A stretch of 64,000 nucleotides of DNA from Bacillus siamensis KCTC 13613 (lineage in GTDB: Bacteria > Bacillota > Bacilli > Bacillales > Bacillaceae). The notes below the pieces were generated by a model that worked only from the letters and a program-made list of their open reading frames with translations, searched no databases and was not told where the DNA came from. Made by a program: the position numbers and the translations under genes. How positions within the stretch are numbered: position 1 is the first letter of the stretch; the number at the start of each line of letters is the position of its first letter. Below, piece by piece: positions 1 to 9,730 of this stretch. The DNA is taken from positions 1 through 64,000 of the forward strand of contig NZ_AJVF01000016.1 in the NCBI RefSeq assembly GCF_000262045.1, given 5' to 3'.

Positions 1-86
1 GCGATTTATTTAAAACTTTGAATTAACAGGTACGTTTTGTCTTGTTTAGTTTTCAAAGATCATCTTCAACCTCATCTTGAGGCGAC
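1..86 (-). other. 5' leader of an rRNA operon leaving the window
   Basis: Read on the minus strand, this stretch follows two tandem strong promoters and carries the TCTTTGAAAACT box found in Bacillus rRNA leaders ahead of 16S rRNA. The 16S gene itself would lie beyond base 1. In B. subtilis an rRNA operon also follows ygxA. The rRNA identity is inferred from leader, promoters and synteny because no rRNA sequence is in the window. Confidence 0.75.
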
Positions 87-92
87 TTTCTC

Positions 93-121
93 AGTATAAC
101 ATTTCAGCAAGTTGCTGTCAA
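93..121 (-). promoter_or_regulatory. Sigma-A promoter, rRNA P2-like
   Basis: Minus-strand TTGACA (116-121), 17-nt spacer, TATACT (93-98). This near-consensus promoter lies about 96 bp downstream of a second one, the tandem P1/P2 arrangement of Bacillus rRNA operons. Confidence 0.85.
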
Positions 122-188
122 ATGTTTTTTTGTTTTTATTTCTCCGCCGCTGTGTGCTTTTTGTCGAAGCGCATCAGCGACGTTTAAT

Positions 189-217
189 AATATAACACGC
201 CTATAATTCAGCGTCAA
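189..217 (-). promoter_or_regulatory. Sigma-A promoter, rRNA P1-like
   Basis: Minus-strand TTGACG (212-217), 17-nt spacer, TATATT (189-194). The -35 hexamer lies inside the last codons of ygxA, so the rRNA promoter starts within the upstream gene. Confidence 0.8.
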
Positions 218-1085
218 CACTTTTTTTGAAAGAATATCCTCGATGATATACTTCCTGCCCTTTTGTCTCTATTTGAGATACTTCAATAAAACCTTTTTCC
301 GTCAGGTAATCAAGCATGACACCGAGATCTTGGGTGAAAGGCGCCAGCTCAGGATGCTGAAGCAATTCTCCAAACTGCCACATTTCTTTTTCACTCATAA
401 CTTGAAAAAGATGCGCAGAGCCGATTTCAGCTTTTGAATGGATGAGAAAATCATTTGCTAAGAATAATAATTCGAGCCTTTTCTCCAAACTTTCGTGGCT
501 CTCGACAAGTTCGGAATATAACTTATATACCTGCGGTTCAATATGGCGGACCTGATTCCAGACTGTCGTTTCAGGATAAAACCCCCGGTCAATCACTTCT
601 ATGCGGGCCAAGTGGTGAAGAGCATGCACGACCGCATAATATGCATCCAGAAAATGATCAGCTTCAAAAAACGCTTTTCCTTCTACAAACCTTCTGATCA
701 GCTTGCCGTATTCCATTCCGATCTTTAATTTACGCTCGGCGAAAGGAAAAGTGCTGAGCCGGTCATTAAGTTCAGATATATATTCATTGCGGTCAAACAG
801 CACCTTGCCGTTTATGATCCAATCTATAACTCTTCTATTTGTCCCCAGCAGAATCCATTCCTGAAGCAGGGCATCCGTTACAATATGTAAGGAAGCGGTT
901 TTGTGTTCGAATTCATAATGCTTTATAAAAAGAGGCTCTTCAGCCTGTTTGACAATGACAAGCATGACCGCATCAAAGTTATCTGTGATGGATGATGCTT
1001 TGCTCCTTCTCTCAATCATAAGGACGGCCAGCGTATCGGGATGACTTGCTCTTTCTTGGTAAATTGGACGGAGAAGATTGTCCAT
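201..1085 (-). CDS. ygxA: Nucleotidyltransferase-like protein YgxA
   Basis: 294-residue cytosolic protein matching B. subtilis YgxA in length, sequence character and position beside ygzB and an rRNA operon. The N-terminal part (about 1-110) resembles a nucleotidyltransferase-like fold; the remainder is helical and fits the family's substrate-domain-like half (for example DAYYAVVHALHHLARIE near 147-163). The biochemical role is unknown. The ATG at 1085 follows a GGAGG sequence at good spacing. Transcription runs toward the rRNA promoters, and the end of the gene contains the P1 -35 element. Family identity is fairly sure; activity is not. Confidence 0.85.
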   Translation of the reverse strand: MDNLLRPIYQERASHPDTLAVLMIERRSKASSITDNFDAVMLVIVKQAEEPLFIKHYEFEHKTASLHIVTDALLQEWILLGTNRRVIDWIINGKVLFDRNEYISELNDRLSTFPFAERKLKIGMEYGKLIRRFVEGKAFFEADHFLDAYYAVVHALHHLARIEVIDRGFYPETTVWNQVRHIEPQVYKLYSELVESHESLEKRLELLFLANDFLIHSKAEIGSAHLFQVMSEKEMWQFGELLQHPELAPFTQDLGVMLDYLTEKGFIEVSQIETKGQEVYHRGYSFKKSVDAEL

Positions 1086-1287
1086 TACGATTCCTCCAAT
1101 GCGATTGTTTCACAAGCTTTTGTTTCTACATTTCTATGATAAAACATGAAAGTCCTTTTTTCTAAACACATTGAACTATTATAACAAATTTCCTTTCAGC
1201 TGCCATATCTATTCTTCCCTTTTCTTACGAAAACATGAAGAATATGCCATCTGATTTGTGCTATAGTTAAACCAGAGGGGGATGGAC

Positions 1288-1641
1288 ATGGCGAAATACT
1301 CAAGCAAAATTAATAAGATCAGAACGTTTGCGTTAAGTTTGGTTTTCGTTGGGTTTATCATTATGTACATCGGGCTGTTCTTTAAGCAGTCTGTTTTGCT
1401 TGCCAGCTTGTTTATGATTCTCGGCCTGCTGTCGATCGGGCTCAGCACCGCCGTTTATTTTTGGATCGGCATGCTGTCCACAAAAGCGGTCCGGGTGATG
1501 TGCCCCGCCTGCGAGAAAGAAACGAAGATTCTGGGCAGAGTGGATATGTGCATGCATTGCAGAGAGCCGCTTACATTGGATAAAGGTTTGGAAGGCAAAG
1601 CGTTCGATGAGTCTTATAACAGAAAAAACAGTGTGAAATAA
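1288..1641 (+). CDS. ygzB: Membrane zinc-ribbon protein YgzB (DUF2614)
   Basis: 117 residues, essentially the B. subtilis YgzB sequence. Two hydrophobic segments (about 13-33 and 39-60) are followed by a cytosolic CPAC/CMHC pair of cysteine motifs that probably binds zinc. Function unknown. An ATG six bases earlier (1282) is possible, but GAGGGG ends one base before it; the ATG at 1288 has proper spacing and gives the family length. Convergent with perR, with a shared hairpin between them. Confidence 0.9.
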   Translation: MAKYSSKINKIRTFALSLVFVGFIIMYIGLFFKQSVLLASLFMILGLLSIGLSTAVYFWIGMLSTKAVRVMCPACEKETKILGRVDMCMHCREPLTLDKGLEGKAFDESYNRKNSVK

Positions 1642-1644
1642 ACA

Positions 1645-1672
1645 AAGCTGACCGTATCAAAGCGGTCAGCTT
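1645..1672. terminator. Bidirectional terminator ygzB/perR
   Basis: Ten-base-pair stem (AAGCTGACCG with CGGTCAGCTT) with an eight-base loop between two convergent genes. The T-rich tail is short on the plus side. Confidence 0.7.
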
Positions 1673-1675
1673 CGT

Positions 1676-2113
1676 TTAATGGTTTTCTTTTTTGGAGCAT
1701 TCTTGGCAGACGCCGTAAATCTCCAAACGATGGTGGCTTACCTTAAACCCCGTTACGTGAGCCGCAAGCTGTTCCACTTCGTCAAGGCCAGGATAATGGA
1801 AGTCCACGATTTTTCCGCAGTTTTCACAAATGGCGTGATAATGGTCAGAGGTGACAAAGTCAAATCTGCTGGACGCATCTCCGTACGTAAGCTCCTTTAC
1901 AAGCCCCGCTTCCCGGAATACACGCAAATTGTTATAAACTGTCGCAACACTCATATTAGGGAATTTCCCTTCCAAGGCTTTATATATATCGTCCGCTGTC
2001 GGATGAGCCATAGAGTCCACGAGATATTCCAGAATGGCATGACGTTGAGGAGTAATCCGGACTCCCGTATCCTTCAACGTGTCTAAGGCTTCTTTTAATT
2101 CATGTGCAGCCAT
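1676..2113 (-). CDS. perR: Peroxide-sensing repressor PerR (Fur family)
   Basis: 145 residues, same length as and nearly identical to B. subtilis PerR. It represses peroxide-defence genes with Fe(II) or Mn(II) and is inactivated by metal-catalysed histidine oxidation. The N-terminal winged helix covers about 1-85. The structural zinc cysteines are visible as CENC and CQEC, and the regulatory histidine/aspartate ligands (HYHAICE region, DFHYPG) are present. A Per box lies 37-51 bp upstream of the start, implying autoregulation. The neighbouring ygaF encodes a peroxiredoxin. Confidence 0.97.
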   Translation of the reverse strand: MAAHELKEALDTLKDTGVRITPQRHAILEYLVDSMAHPTADDIYKALEGKFPNMSVATVYNNLRVFREAGLVKELTYGDASSRFDFVTSDHYHAICENCGKIVDFHYPGLDEVEQLAAHVTGFKVSHHRLEIYGVCQECSKKENH

Positions 2114-2149
2114 CCGTCATGCACCTCTCTTCTAAAAAAGATTCTTACT

Positions 2150-2164
2150 TTATAATGTTTATAA
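2150..2164 (-). promoter_or_regulatory. Per box upstream of perR
   Basis: TTATAAT-G-TTTATAA, one mismatch from the 7-1-7 consensus TTATAATNATTATAA. It supports negative autoregulation of perR. Confidence 0.85.
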
Positions 2165-2237
2165 TTAGTGTACATCTTTTTCCGGTCTCCTGTCAAATGC
2201 AATCTGACGAAAACCCCGTGAGTTCAGCATTTGTCCA

Positions 2238-2711
2238 TTAATTAGACGCAATTTGTTCTAATTCGCGAAGCGCTTCCGCAACATGATCTTTTACTTTTAC
2301 CTTTCTCCATTCCTTCACGAGACGGCCTTCTTTGTCTAACAGAAAGGTGGAGCGTTCGATACCCATATATTCTTTCCCAAAATTCTTCTTCAGCTTCCAC
2401 ACATCAAAAGCTTCCGCCAGTTTGTGCTCATCATCGACGAGGAGCTGGAAAGGAAGATCGTGTTTCTGCTTGAATTTTTCATGTTTGTCACGGCTGTCAG
2501 GGCTTACTCCGATGATAACCGCATCAAGTCCCGCGAAACTTTCGTGCTGATCACGGAAATCGCATGCTTCCGTCGTGCATCCGGGTGTCATGTCTTTCGG
2601 ATAAAAATAGAGCACGACGTACTTCCCTTTAAAATCTGTTAATGATACTTTTTCTCCGCTGTCGTTCACTAATTTCATATCCGGTGCTGCTTGTCCGATT
2701 TCAATCGTCAT
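2238..2711 (-). CDS. ygaF: Thiol peroxidase, Bcp/PrxQ-type peroxiredoxin YgaF
   Basis: 157-residue cytosolic peroxiredoxin reducing H2O2 and organic peroxides. The motif PGCTTEACDF holds the peroxidatic cysteine (Cys45) and, five residues later, the resolving cysteine of the atypical 2-Cys Bcp subclass. Thioredoxin-fold hallmarks such as YFYPKDMTPG and GIERSTFLLD are present. The start has a GGAGG at good spacing. It sits next to perR, but I see no Per box directly upstream, so PerR control is not supported here. Confidence 0.93.
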   Translation of the reverse strand: MTIEIGQAAPDMKLVNDSGEKVSLTDFKGKYVVLYFYPKDMTPGCTTEACDFRDQHESFAGLDAVIIGVSPDSRDKHEKFKQKHDLPFQLLVDDEHKLAEAFDVWKLKKNFGKEYMGIERSTFLLDKEGRLVKEWRKVKVKDHVAEALRELEQIASN

Positions 2712-2802
2712 TTCTTATACCTCCGGGTTTTTTATTAAGCGTATCCAATTCGCGTTAAGATTACAACTGTTATCCCCCGCTCTTTTCTGGAAGCAAGAAC
2801 CG

Positions 2803-2830
2803 TTGTGCTCGCATTGAAGCATGCTACAAT
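2803..2830 (+). promoter_or_regulatory. Sigma-A promoter of gsaB
   Basis: TTGTGC (2803-2808), 16-nt spacer, TACAAT (2825-2830), followed by AGGAGGG and the TTG start of gsaB. Confidence 0.6.
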
Positions 2831-2867
2831 AGAATATGATGTAAGGAGATATTAGGAGGGTCATTTT

Positions 2868-4157
2868 TTGTATACAAAATCAGTTGAACTTCATAAAGAA
2901 GCGTTAGAGCATATCGTGGGAGGCGTGAACAGCCCGTCCAGATCCTATAAAGCGGTAGGCGGCGGTTCACCAGTTGCGATGGAAAAAGCAAATGGCGCTT
3001 ATTTCTGGGATGTAGACGGGAATCAGTATATTGATTATTTAGCGGCTTACGGTCCGATTATTACCGGACATGCCCACCCGCATATTACAGAAGCGATTAA
3101 AAAAGCCGCTGAAAACGGCGTACTGTACGGAACGCCGACTAAGCATGAGGTCACTTTCGCCAAAATGCTGAAGGAGGCCATTCCTTCACTTGATAAAGTG
3201 CGGTTCGTAAACTCTGGTACTGAAGCGGTGATGACAACGATCCGGGTTGCACGCGCTTATACAGGCCGGACAAAAATCATTAAATTCGCAGGCTGCTATC
3301 ACGGCCATTCTGATCTCGTGCTTGTCGCTGCGGGTTCAGGTCCGTCTACGCTCGGCACCCCCGATTCCGCCGGTGTGCCGAAAAGCATCGCCAAAGAAGT
3401 GATTACCGTTCCTTTCAATGACATTGACAGTTACAAAGCCGCATTGGACAAATGGGGTTCAGAAATTGCAGCAGTTCTTGTCGAGCCGATTGTCGGGAAT
3501 TTCGGCATCGTTGAACCTAAAGAAGGCTTTTTGGAACAGGTCAATGAATTGACCCATAAAGCGGGCGCGCTCGTCATTTATGATGAAGTGATCACGGCGT
3601 TCCGTTTTATGTACGGAGGCGCGCAGGATCTTCTCCAAGTAAAGCCTGATTTAACGGCGCTCGGAAAAATCATCGGAGGCGGGTTGCCGATCGGCGCTTA
3701 CGGAGGCAAAAAAGAGATCATGGAACAGGTTGCTCCGCTCGGTCCGGCATATCAAGCCGGCACGATGGCCGGAAATCCCGCATCCATCTTATCCGGTATC
3801 GCCTGTCTGGAAGTGCTGAAGGAAGAAGGCGTTTATGAGCGGCTTGATCAGCTCGGCGCAAGACTTGAGCAAGGCATTCTCGCCCATGCGGAGACACATG
3901 GCATTACCATTACCGTCAACCGTTTAAAAGGCGCGCTTACGGTTTACTTCAGTGATGAAAAGATCGTCAATTATGAGCAGGCGGAAAATACGGACGGAGA
4001 AGCATTTGCCAAGTTCTTCAAGCTGATGCTTGAACGCGGGATCAATCTCGCCCCGTCGAAGTATGAAGCTTGGTTTATCACAACCGCACATACTGAAGAA
4101 GATATCGATGCCACTTTAAAAGCGGTCGAAGATGCGTTCAGACATATGAAAAAATAA
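2868..4157 (+). CDS. gsaB: Glutamate-1-semialdehyde 2,1-aminomutase GsaB
   Basis: 429 residues, the length of B. subtilis GsaB. This PLP enzyme converts glutamate-1-semialdehyde to 5-aminolevulinate, the tetrapyrrole precursor. It is the second paralogue besides HemL of the hem operon. Fold-type I landmarks: [28 protein letters not shown], and the PLP lysine in [18 protein letters not shown]. The start is TTG at 2868, seven bases after AGGAGGG; no ATG fits the family N-terminus. A strong hairpin terminator follows. Confidence 0.96.
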   Translation: MYTKSVELHKEALEHIVGGVNSPSRSYKAVGGGSPVAMEKANGAYFWDVDGNQYIDYLAAYGPIITGHAHPHITEAIKKAAENGVLYGTPTKHEVTFAKMLKEAIPSLDKVRFVNSGTEAVMTTIRVARAYTGRTKIIKFAGCYHGHSDLVLVAAGSGPSTLGTPDSAGVPKSIAKEVITVPFNDIDSYKAALDKWGSEIAAVLVEPIVGNFGIVEPKEGFLEQVNELTHKAGALVIYDEVITAFRFMYGGAQDLLQVKPDLTALGKIIGGGLPIGAYGGKKEIMEQVAPLGPAYQAGTMAGNPASILSGIACLEVLKEEGVYERLDQLGARLEQGILAHAETHGITITVNRLKGALTVYFSDEKIVNYEQAENTDGEAFAKFFKLMLERGINLAPSKYEAWFITTAHTEEDIDATLKAVEDAFRHMKK

Positions 4158-4168
4158 CTGTTGAAACA

Positions 4169-4200
4169 AGCGGAAGCCCGGGGCTTCCGCTTTTTCTTTT
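4169..4200 (+). terminator. Terminator of gsaB
   Basis: AGCGGAAGC stem pairing with GCTTCCGCT, followed by a long T-rich tract. Confidence 0.9.
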
Positions 4201-4240
4201 TGTCCGATTTGTGAGATAATGGTTTTTTCAAAAAAAGACC

Positions 4241-4269
4241 TTGAATAATTGGTATGATCCCTGTATATT
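4241..4269 (+). promoter_or_regulatory. Sigma-A promoter of ygaE
   Basis: TTGAAT, 17-nt spacer, TATATT. It leaves a leader of about 90 nt before ygaE. Confidence 0.65.
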
Positions 4270-4366
4270 ACTTTATTGTTTAGCAAATAAACCGACAGGG
4301 AAATGTAAGTGTCAGCCGTTCGTTCGGCACATAATTTATTAGAGAAAGGAATGCACGCACAAACCA

Positions 4367-5434
4367 ATGAAACTTGGTGCCCGCATTTTTAAAACAGGGA
4401 TTGCGATTACGCTCGCCCTCTACTTAGCATCATGGATCGGACTTCCGTCGCCGATCTTTGCCGGGATTGCAGCTATATTTGCCATACAGCCCTCTATTTA
4501 CAGGTCTTTTCTTATCATTATTGATCAGGTGCAGGCAAATATCATCGGCGCTGTCATCGCTACGGTATTCGGACTGATTTTCGGACCGAGTCCGATTATG
4601 ATCGGATTGACCGCAGTCATTGTCATTACGATTATGTTAAAACTGAAAATTGAACACACCATTTCAATTGCGCTCGTTACAGTTATCGCGATTTTGGAAA
4701 CACCGGGAAACAGCTTCCTGACGTTCGCTCTGATTCGAACAAGCACCGTTATTTTAGGCGTGCTTTCTTCTTTTATTGTGAACCTTGTGTTTCTTCCGCC
4801 GAAATACGAAACGAAACTGACTCATCATACGGTTGAATACACCGATGAGATCATGAAATGGATCAGACTGACCATGCGCCAGTCGACGGAGCACTCGATA
4901 TTGAAAGAAGATATTGAGAAGCTGAAGGAAAAGATGATGAAGCTTGACCATACGTATCTTCTTTATAAAGAAGAGAGAAGCTACTTTAAGAAGACAACGT
5001 ATGTAAAGTCGCGCAAGCTTGTTTTATTCAGACAAGCGATTATTACGGCGAACCGGGCGCTTGATACGCTGAAAAAGCTGCATCGCTATGAAAACGAGAT
5101 TTATCATATGCCGGAGGAATTTCAGGAGACGCTGACAGAAGAAATTGATTATCTGCTTCATTGGCACGAAAGAATTTTGATGCGGACTGTCGGCAAGATT
5201 AAGCCGCATGATGACGATGCTGAAGAAAGCATAAGATATAAACAGCTTTTGACGAAGTCTTTCTTGAAAAATCAGCAGAACTGCGAGGATGAACTGCTTG
5301 ATTACAATATGCTCAGCATTATGGCTGCGGTTGCGGAATACCGCGAGCAGCTGGAACATCTTGATACACTGATTACGAGTTTCCAGACATACCACCCGAA
5401 AGACAGCGAATTAGAAACAGACGATGATGAGTAA
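4367..5434 (+). CDS. ygaE: Membrane protein YgaE, aromatic-acid exporter (FUSC) family
   Basis: 355-residue membrane protein, close to B. subtilis YgaE in length and position after gsaB. The N-terminal half holds several hydrophobic segments (about 12-150, e.g. IFAGIAAIFAIQPSIYRSF) typical of the ArAE_1/FUSC family. The C-terminal half is a long charged helical cytosolic region (about 155-355). Substrate unknown. The start codon has only a distant AAAGGA sequence (about 16 bases away) and no closer in-frame alternative, so initiation may be weak. Independent promoter and terminator suggest a single-gene unit. Confidence 0.85.
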   Translation: MKLGARIFKTGIAITLALYLASWIGLPSPIFAGIAAIFAIQPSIYRSFLIIIDQVQANIIGAVIATVFGLIFGPSPIMIGLTAVIVITIMLKLKIEHTISIALVTVIAILETPGNSFLTFALIRTSTVILGVLSSFIVNLVFLPPKYETKLTHHTVEYTDEIMKWIRLTMRQSTEHSILKEDIEKLKEKMMKLDHTYLLYKEERSYFKKTTYVKSRKLVLFRQAIITANRALDTLKKLHRYENEIYHMPEEFQETLTEEIDYLLHWHERILMRTVGKIKPHDDDAEESIRYKQLLTKSFLKNQQNCEDELLDYNMLSIMAAVAEYREQLEHLDTLITSFQTYHPKDSELETDDDE

Positions 5435-5463
5435 CCCGGTGCTAAGAAGAACCGGGTTTTTTT
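5433..5463 (+). terminator. Terminator of ygaE
   Basis: AACCCGGT...ACCGGGTT stem followed by a T run. Confidence 0.9.
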
Positions 5464-5470
5464 GTATAAA

Positions 5471-5507
5471 AAAACTTATGCCGCCCATTCGGCCGGCATA
5501 AGTTTTT
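5471..5507 (-). terminator. Terminator of ygaD
   Basis: Long hairpin AAAACTTATGCCG / CGGCATAAGTTTT just after the ygaD stop on the minus strand. Confidence 0.9.
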
Positions 5508-5510
5508 CGG

Positions 5511-7253
5511 TCAATTTAAATTCTGGATCGTAAATAAATGTCTGTACTGGCCGCCACGCGCCATTAATTCTTCGTGCGTGCCGGTTTCAATGACGGAGCC
5601 GTTTTCCATGACGACAATTTTATCCGCATGCGTAATCGTGGACAGCCTGTGGGCGACGATAAATGTCGTCCGGTTTTTCGCAAGCTTGTCCATCGCTTCC
5701 TGAATGTAGTGTTCACTTTCAAGATCAAGAGCCGAAGTCGCTTCATCCAAAATCAGCAGCGGCGGATTTTTTAAGAATACACGCGCGATCGAAATCCGCT
5801 GCTTCTGCCCGCCTGACAATTTGACGCCCCGCTCGCCTACTTTGGTCTCATAGCCTTCGGGGAAGCCCATAATAAATTCATGGGCATTTGCCGCTTTCGC
5901 AGCCGCAACCACCTCATCCAGAGACGCTCCCGGTTTACCGATGGCGATATTTTCACGAATCGTCTCACTGAACAGAAATGTATCTTGAAGCACCATTCCG
6001 ACTTGATTGCGGAGGCTTCTCGCTTCATAATCGCGAATATCTGTGCCGTCAATCAGCAGGCTGCCGCCGGACACATCATAAAAACGCGGTATGAGGCTGA
6101 CAAGCGTAGATTTTCCGCCGCCGCTCATCCCGACAAGCGCAACGGTCTCCCCTTTTGTCACCTTTAAGGAAACGTCCCGCAAGATCTTTTCTTTTCCTTC
6201 TTCATAGGAGAACGAAACATTTCGGAATTCAACCTCGCCTTTAATGCTGTCAGCCTTGACGGCATTCGGTTTATCAGTCAATTCATACGGCTCGTCGATA
6301 AATTCAAATATGCGGTCCATTGAAGCAATCGACTGGGTCAGCGTCGTCGATGAGTTGATCAATCTTCTGACCGGATTGTACATTCTGTCAATGTAACCGA
6401 CGAACGCAACCATTGTCCCTACTGTCAGCGGGCCGTTTATGACAAAATAGCCCGCAAACGCGATAACGAGCAGCGGCGCTAAATCCGTAATGGTGTTTAC
6501 GACCGCAAATGTTTTGGCGTTCCAATTCGTATGACGGATCGCTTTGTCCAGAAAATGTCCGTTTTTCTCATCAAAATTGGCTTGTTCATAATTTTCAATG
6601 GCGAAGCTTCTGATAACGGGCATCCCTTGAACTCTTTCGTGCAAATGGCCCTGCACCTGAGCGAGAGCCTGAGAACGCTCGCGTGTCAGTTTTCGGAGAC
6701 GGCCGTAAAAGTATTTCACTGAAATTCCGTATAACGGAAATAAAATGACAGATATCAGTGTCAGCTTGACATCGAGTGTGAACATAATACAGATGACGAT
6801 CAGCACCGTCATCATATCAAGCCAGATATTCATCAGTCCCGTTATGACAAAGTCTTTTGTCTGTTCGACATCATTTATCACCCGGGAAATGACTTCGCCT
6901 GTTCTCGTATTGGCATAAAACCGCAGGCTCAATTTTTGAATATGGTCAAACAATACTCCTCTGATATCGTAGAGCACCCGGCTGCCCGTCCATTGCGCGA
7001 AATATTGCCGATAATATTCTACCGGCGGACGCAGAACTAAAAACAGCACGAACATGATGCCCATAATCGTGAATAGTGATGACGTTTTAGCGCTTGCCGT
7101 GCCGCTCCCTTGAATAATGTCATCGACTACGTATTTTAACAGAAGCGGGAGAGCCAGCGGGATGGAGAACTTTATAATACCGATACACACTGTGATAAAG
7201 ATTTGTTTTTTATAAGGTTTTACAAATTGCATATAGCGTCTGATTACGCCCAC
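5511..7253 (-). CDS. ygaD: ABC exporter half-transporter YgaD
   Basis: 580 residues with an N-terminal six-helix exporter domain (about 15-310) and a C-terminal ATPase (about 340-575). Walker [10 protein letters not shown], signature LSGGQKQR, Walker [13 protein letters not shown] with the catalytic Glu and the switch histidine in VAHRLST are all canonical, so a homodimer is expected, unlike the split yfiBC pair at 38-41 kb. Substrate unknown; the family includes lipid and drug exporters. The start is GTG, seven bases after GGGGG. Confidence 0.93.
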   Translation of the reverse strand: MGVIRRYMQFVKPYKKQIFITVCIGIIKFSIPLALPLLLKYVVDDIIQGSGTASAKTSSLFTIMGIMFVLFLVLRPPVEYYRQYFAQWTGSRVLYDIRGVLFDHIQKLSLRFYANTRTGEVISRVINDVEQTKDFVITGLMNIWLDMMTVLIVICIMFTLDVKLTLISVILFPLYGISVKYFYGRLRKLTRERSQALAQVQGHLHERVQGMPVIRSFAIENYEQANFDEKNGHFLDKAIRHTNWNAKTFAVVNTITDLAPLLVIAFAGYFVINGPLTVGTMVAFVGYIDRMYNPVRRLINSSTTLTQSIASMDRIFEFIDEPYELTDKPNAVKADSIKGEVEFRNVSFSYEEGKEKILRDVSLKVTKGETVALVGMSGGGKSTLVSLIPRFYDVSGGSLLIDGTDIRDYEARSLRNQVGMVLQDTFLFSETIRENIAIGKPGASLDEVVAAAKAANAHEFIMGFPEGYETKVGERGVKLSGGQKQRISIARVFLKNPPLLILDEATSALDLESEHYIQEAMDKLAKNRTTFIVAHRLSTITHADKIVVMENGSVIETGTHEELMARGGQYRHLFTIQNLN

Positions 7254-7294
7254 ACTTTATCCCCCTCTCTCTTTAAGGCGTGTGAGCCCATGTG

Positions 7295-7324
7295 AAAAAC
7301 CTGTTGACACCCCAACAGGTTTTT
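7295..7324 (-). terminator. Terminator of ygaC
   Basis: AAAAACCTGTTG paired with CAACAGGTTTTT, minus-strand T tail. It separates ygaC from ygaD. Confidence 0.9.
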
Positions 7325-7334
7325 ATTATATTCT

Positions 7335-7865
7335 TTATTTTGTATAGCGCAGATACCGTTCATACCACATATCAACAAATTCCGGAGCAAACGGTCCTTT
7401 CCGCTGATGAATCCAGTGCAGCAGCGTATTCAGATACTCCTTCAGAATGCTGTCGATCTCTTTAGGGTAATTCATTGATTTGCGGTGATCATCGTATTCA
7501 TCTTCGTCAAGAATGTTATACGTCATATCCGGAAACACCTTGACATCCAAATCGTAATCAATATATTTGATGGCCTCCCCGTCATAAGCGAACGGCGAGC
7601 TGATGTTGCAGTAATAGTGAACCCCGTCATCTCTCAGCATTCCGATGACGTTAAACCACTGACGGGCATGAAAGTAGCAGATCGCCGGTTCTCTCGTCAC
7701 CCACGTCCGTCCGTCGGATTCCGTCACCATTGTCCGGTCGTTAGCTCCGATGATACACAATTCCGTACTTTTTAAAATCGTCGTTTCATTCCAAATTCGA
7801 TGAAGCAGCCCGTTATGCTTATAGCTGTGAATTTGAATGGTTTCTCCTTCCTTGGGATATCCCAT
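7335..7865 (-). CDS. ygaC: DUF402/YgaC-type nucleoside tri- and diphosphate phosphatase
   Basis: 176 residues, same length as B. subtilis YgaC (UPF0374). The family hydrolyses nucleoside tri- and diphosphates in characterised staphylococcal members. Visible family features: WNETTIL near the N-terminus, the acidic metal-binding run [13 protein letters not shown] (about 100-112) and the later EYDDHRK segment. Single gene with its own terminator. The enzymatic assignment comes from family knowledge only. Confidence 0.9.
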   Translation of the reverse strand: MGYPKEGETIQIHSYKHNGLLHRIWNETTILKSTELCIIGANDRTMVTESDGRTWVTREPAICYFHARQWFNVIGMLRDDGVHYYCNISSPFAYDGEAIKYIDYDLDVKVFPDMTYNILDEDEYDDHRKSMNYPKEIDSILKEYLNTLLHWIHQRKGPFAPEFVDMWYERYLRYTK

Positions 7866-8000
7866 ATTTCTCCCCTACTTTCTGTAAAGCCCTGCAGTCA
7901 ATGCAGCCGCAATTGCTTTCCGACAAGTCTTTTCACTATTATACCGTTACGAATTAAAAAATGAAAATAAAAGAACCACTCCGCTTCCGGAATGGCACAT

Positions 8001-8267
8001 TCATTTCTGCACATAGGAAGACGGCTTTTCCGTGCTGCGATAAGACTGGATGACTTGCTCTGTCTGCCTTTGGAATAACTCCTGTATGCCGGCCAGATCT
8101 TTTCGCTTTGTCGCAATTTCGTCCTGTACATTGTCCAGCTTCGCATCTCTTTCCAGACTGATGAGTTCCGCCTCCACCTGCCGGCAGCGGTCGAGTTCTG
8201 ACTGCAGCTCGAGAAGCTGATCCATGATCTTCATCTGTTCACTTACAAGCTTTTCAAACTCTGACAT
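8001..8267 (-). CDS. ygaB: Coiled-coil protein YgaB
   Basis: 88-residue mostly helical protein with heptad-like patterning (LVSEQMKIMDQLLELQSELDRC), matching B. subtilis YgaB. Function unknown. The reading frame is open another 43 codons upstream, but only the ATG at 8267 has a perfect AAGGAGG, and the region upstream contains the hairpin separating it from sspE. Cytosolic; no signal or membrane segment. Confidence 0.85.
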   Translation of the reverse strand: MSEFEKLVSEQMKIMDQLLELQSELDRCRQVEAELISLERDAKLDNVQDEIATKRKDLAGIQELFQRQTEQVIQSYRSTEKPSSYVQK

Positions 8268-8380
8268 CGGGTTCCTCCTTAGGCTTTTAGGTTGATACTC
8301 CTTACCATTTCGATTTTCAGCCGGAAAACCCTTTGACTCATTCTGTAGAGGAATCACAAGTTTTGTCGTTTTGAGAAAAG

Positions 8381-8417
8381 AAAAAAGCACTTCCATCCGA
8401 GGATGAAGTGCTTTTTT
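8381..8417 (-). terminator. Terminator of sspE
   Basis: AAAAAAGCACTTC...GAAGTGCTTTTTT hairpin, symmetrical with A and T runs on both sides. Confidence 0.9.
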
Positions 8418-8427
8418 GTTTCAGTGA

Positions 8428-8598
8428 TTAGCTGTTTTGCTGTTTGTTTTGTTCAGCAGATTGGTTTTGCTTTCTTACCTGCTGCGCATCAGTTTCACTG
8501 CCGAATTCAGTGCCGTATTGACCTTGACCGGAAGCTGATTGCTGATTTTGTTTTTTCACCTGCTGAACGTCTGTTTTGCTGTATTTTGAGTTTGCCAT
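8428..8598 (-). CDS. sspE: Gamma-type small acid-soluble spore protein SspE, one-repeat form
   Basis: 56-residue, Gln/Asn/Ser-rich gamma-SASP, an amino-acid reserve of the spore core degraded by the protease GPR at germination. One GPR-type site, TEFGSET, is visible. B. subtilis SspE has 84 residues, with two such sites in tandem repeats; here one repeat of about 28 residues is missing, while the start (MANSKYSKT) and end (QSAEQNKQQNS) are conserved. The start at 8598 follows GGAGGTGATAACA; an earlier in-frame ATG would lie in front of that site. Function is expected to be retained. Confidence 0.93.
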   Translation of the reverse strand: MANSKYSKTDVQQVKKQNQQSASGQGQYGTEFGSETDAQQVRKQNQSAEQNKQQNS

Positions 8599-8664
8599 TG
8601 TTATCACCTCCACGCACTTTAGAATGTGCAGGAGGTGTTAAGGCTATTCATGTTTTTTAAAAAC

Positions 8665-9423
<759 letters not shown>

Positions 9424-9499
9424 TCAGCTCCTTGCTGCGTATAGTTCTTTTCATTCAACAAACAATAAAAGCAATATTCATTGAAAGGGGTCTTTTTAT

Positions 9500-9724
9500 A
9501 TGTATGTCGGACGTGATATGGGCGAATTGGCCATGATGCCCAAACAAGATTGGAAAGATTCAGAGCTCGCCTATTTCCACCATGCCTTCCAGCAAATTAT
9601 GCCGTATTTAAACGAGGAAGGCCAGTCCAAATACCGGGAACTGATTCAGGAAATCGAAGCCCGCGGCGGACTGAAACGGAATGAGGCGGATTACAGCCAC
9701 GGCACGCGCGTCAGCTATGACTGA
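9500..9724 (+). CDS. yfhS: Small conserved protein YfhS
   Basis: 74 residues, strongly similar to B. subtilis YfhS (AYFHHAFQQIMPYLNEEGQ core). Soluble, helical, no recognised domain. It starts 9-10 bases after GAAAGGGG and ends seven bases before the convergent mutY stop. Function unknown; sporulation-linked in B. subtilis as far as I recall, which I did not verify from promoter sequence here. Confidence 0.87.
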   Translation: MYVGRDMGELAMMPKQDWKDSELAYFHHAFQQIMPYLNEEGQSKYRELIQEIEARGGLKRNEADYSHGTRVSYD

Positions 9725-9730
9725 CGCTTT

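Noticed and set aside
2712..2760. PerR site before ygaF
   Set aside because: No sequence close to the Per box consensus lies between ygaF and its upstream neighbour.
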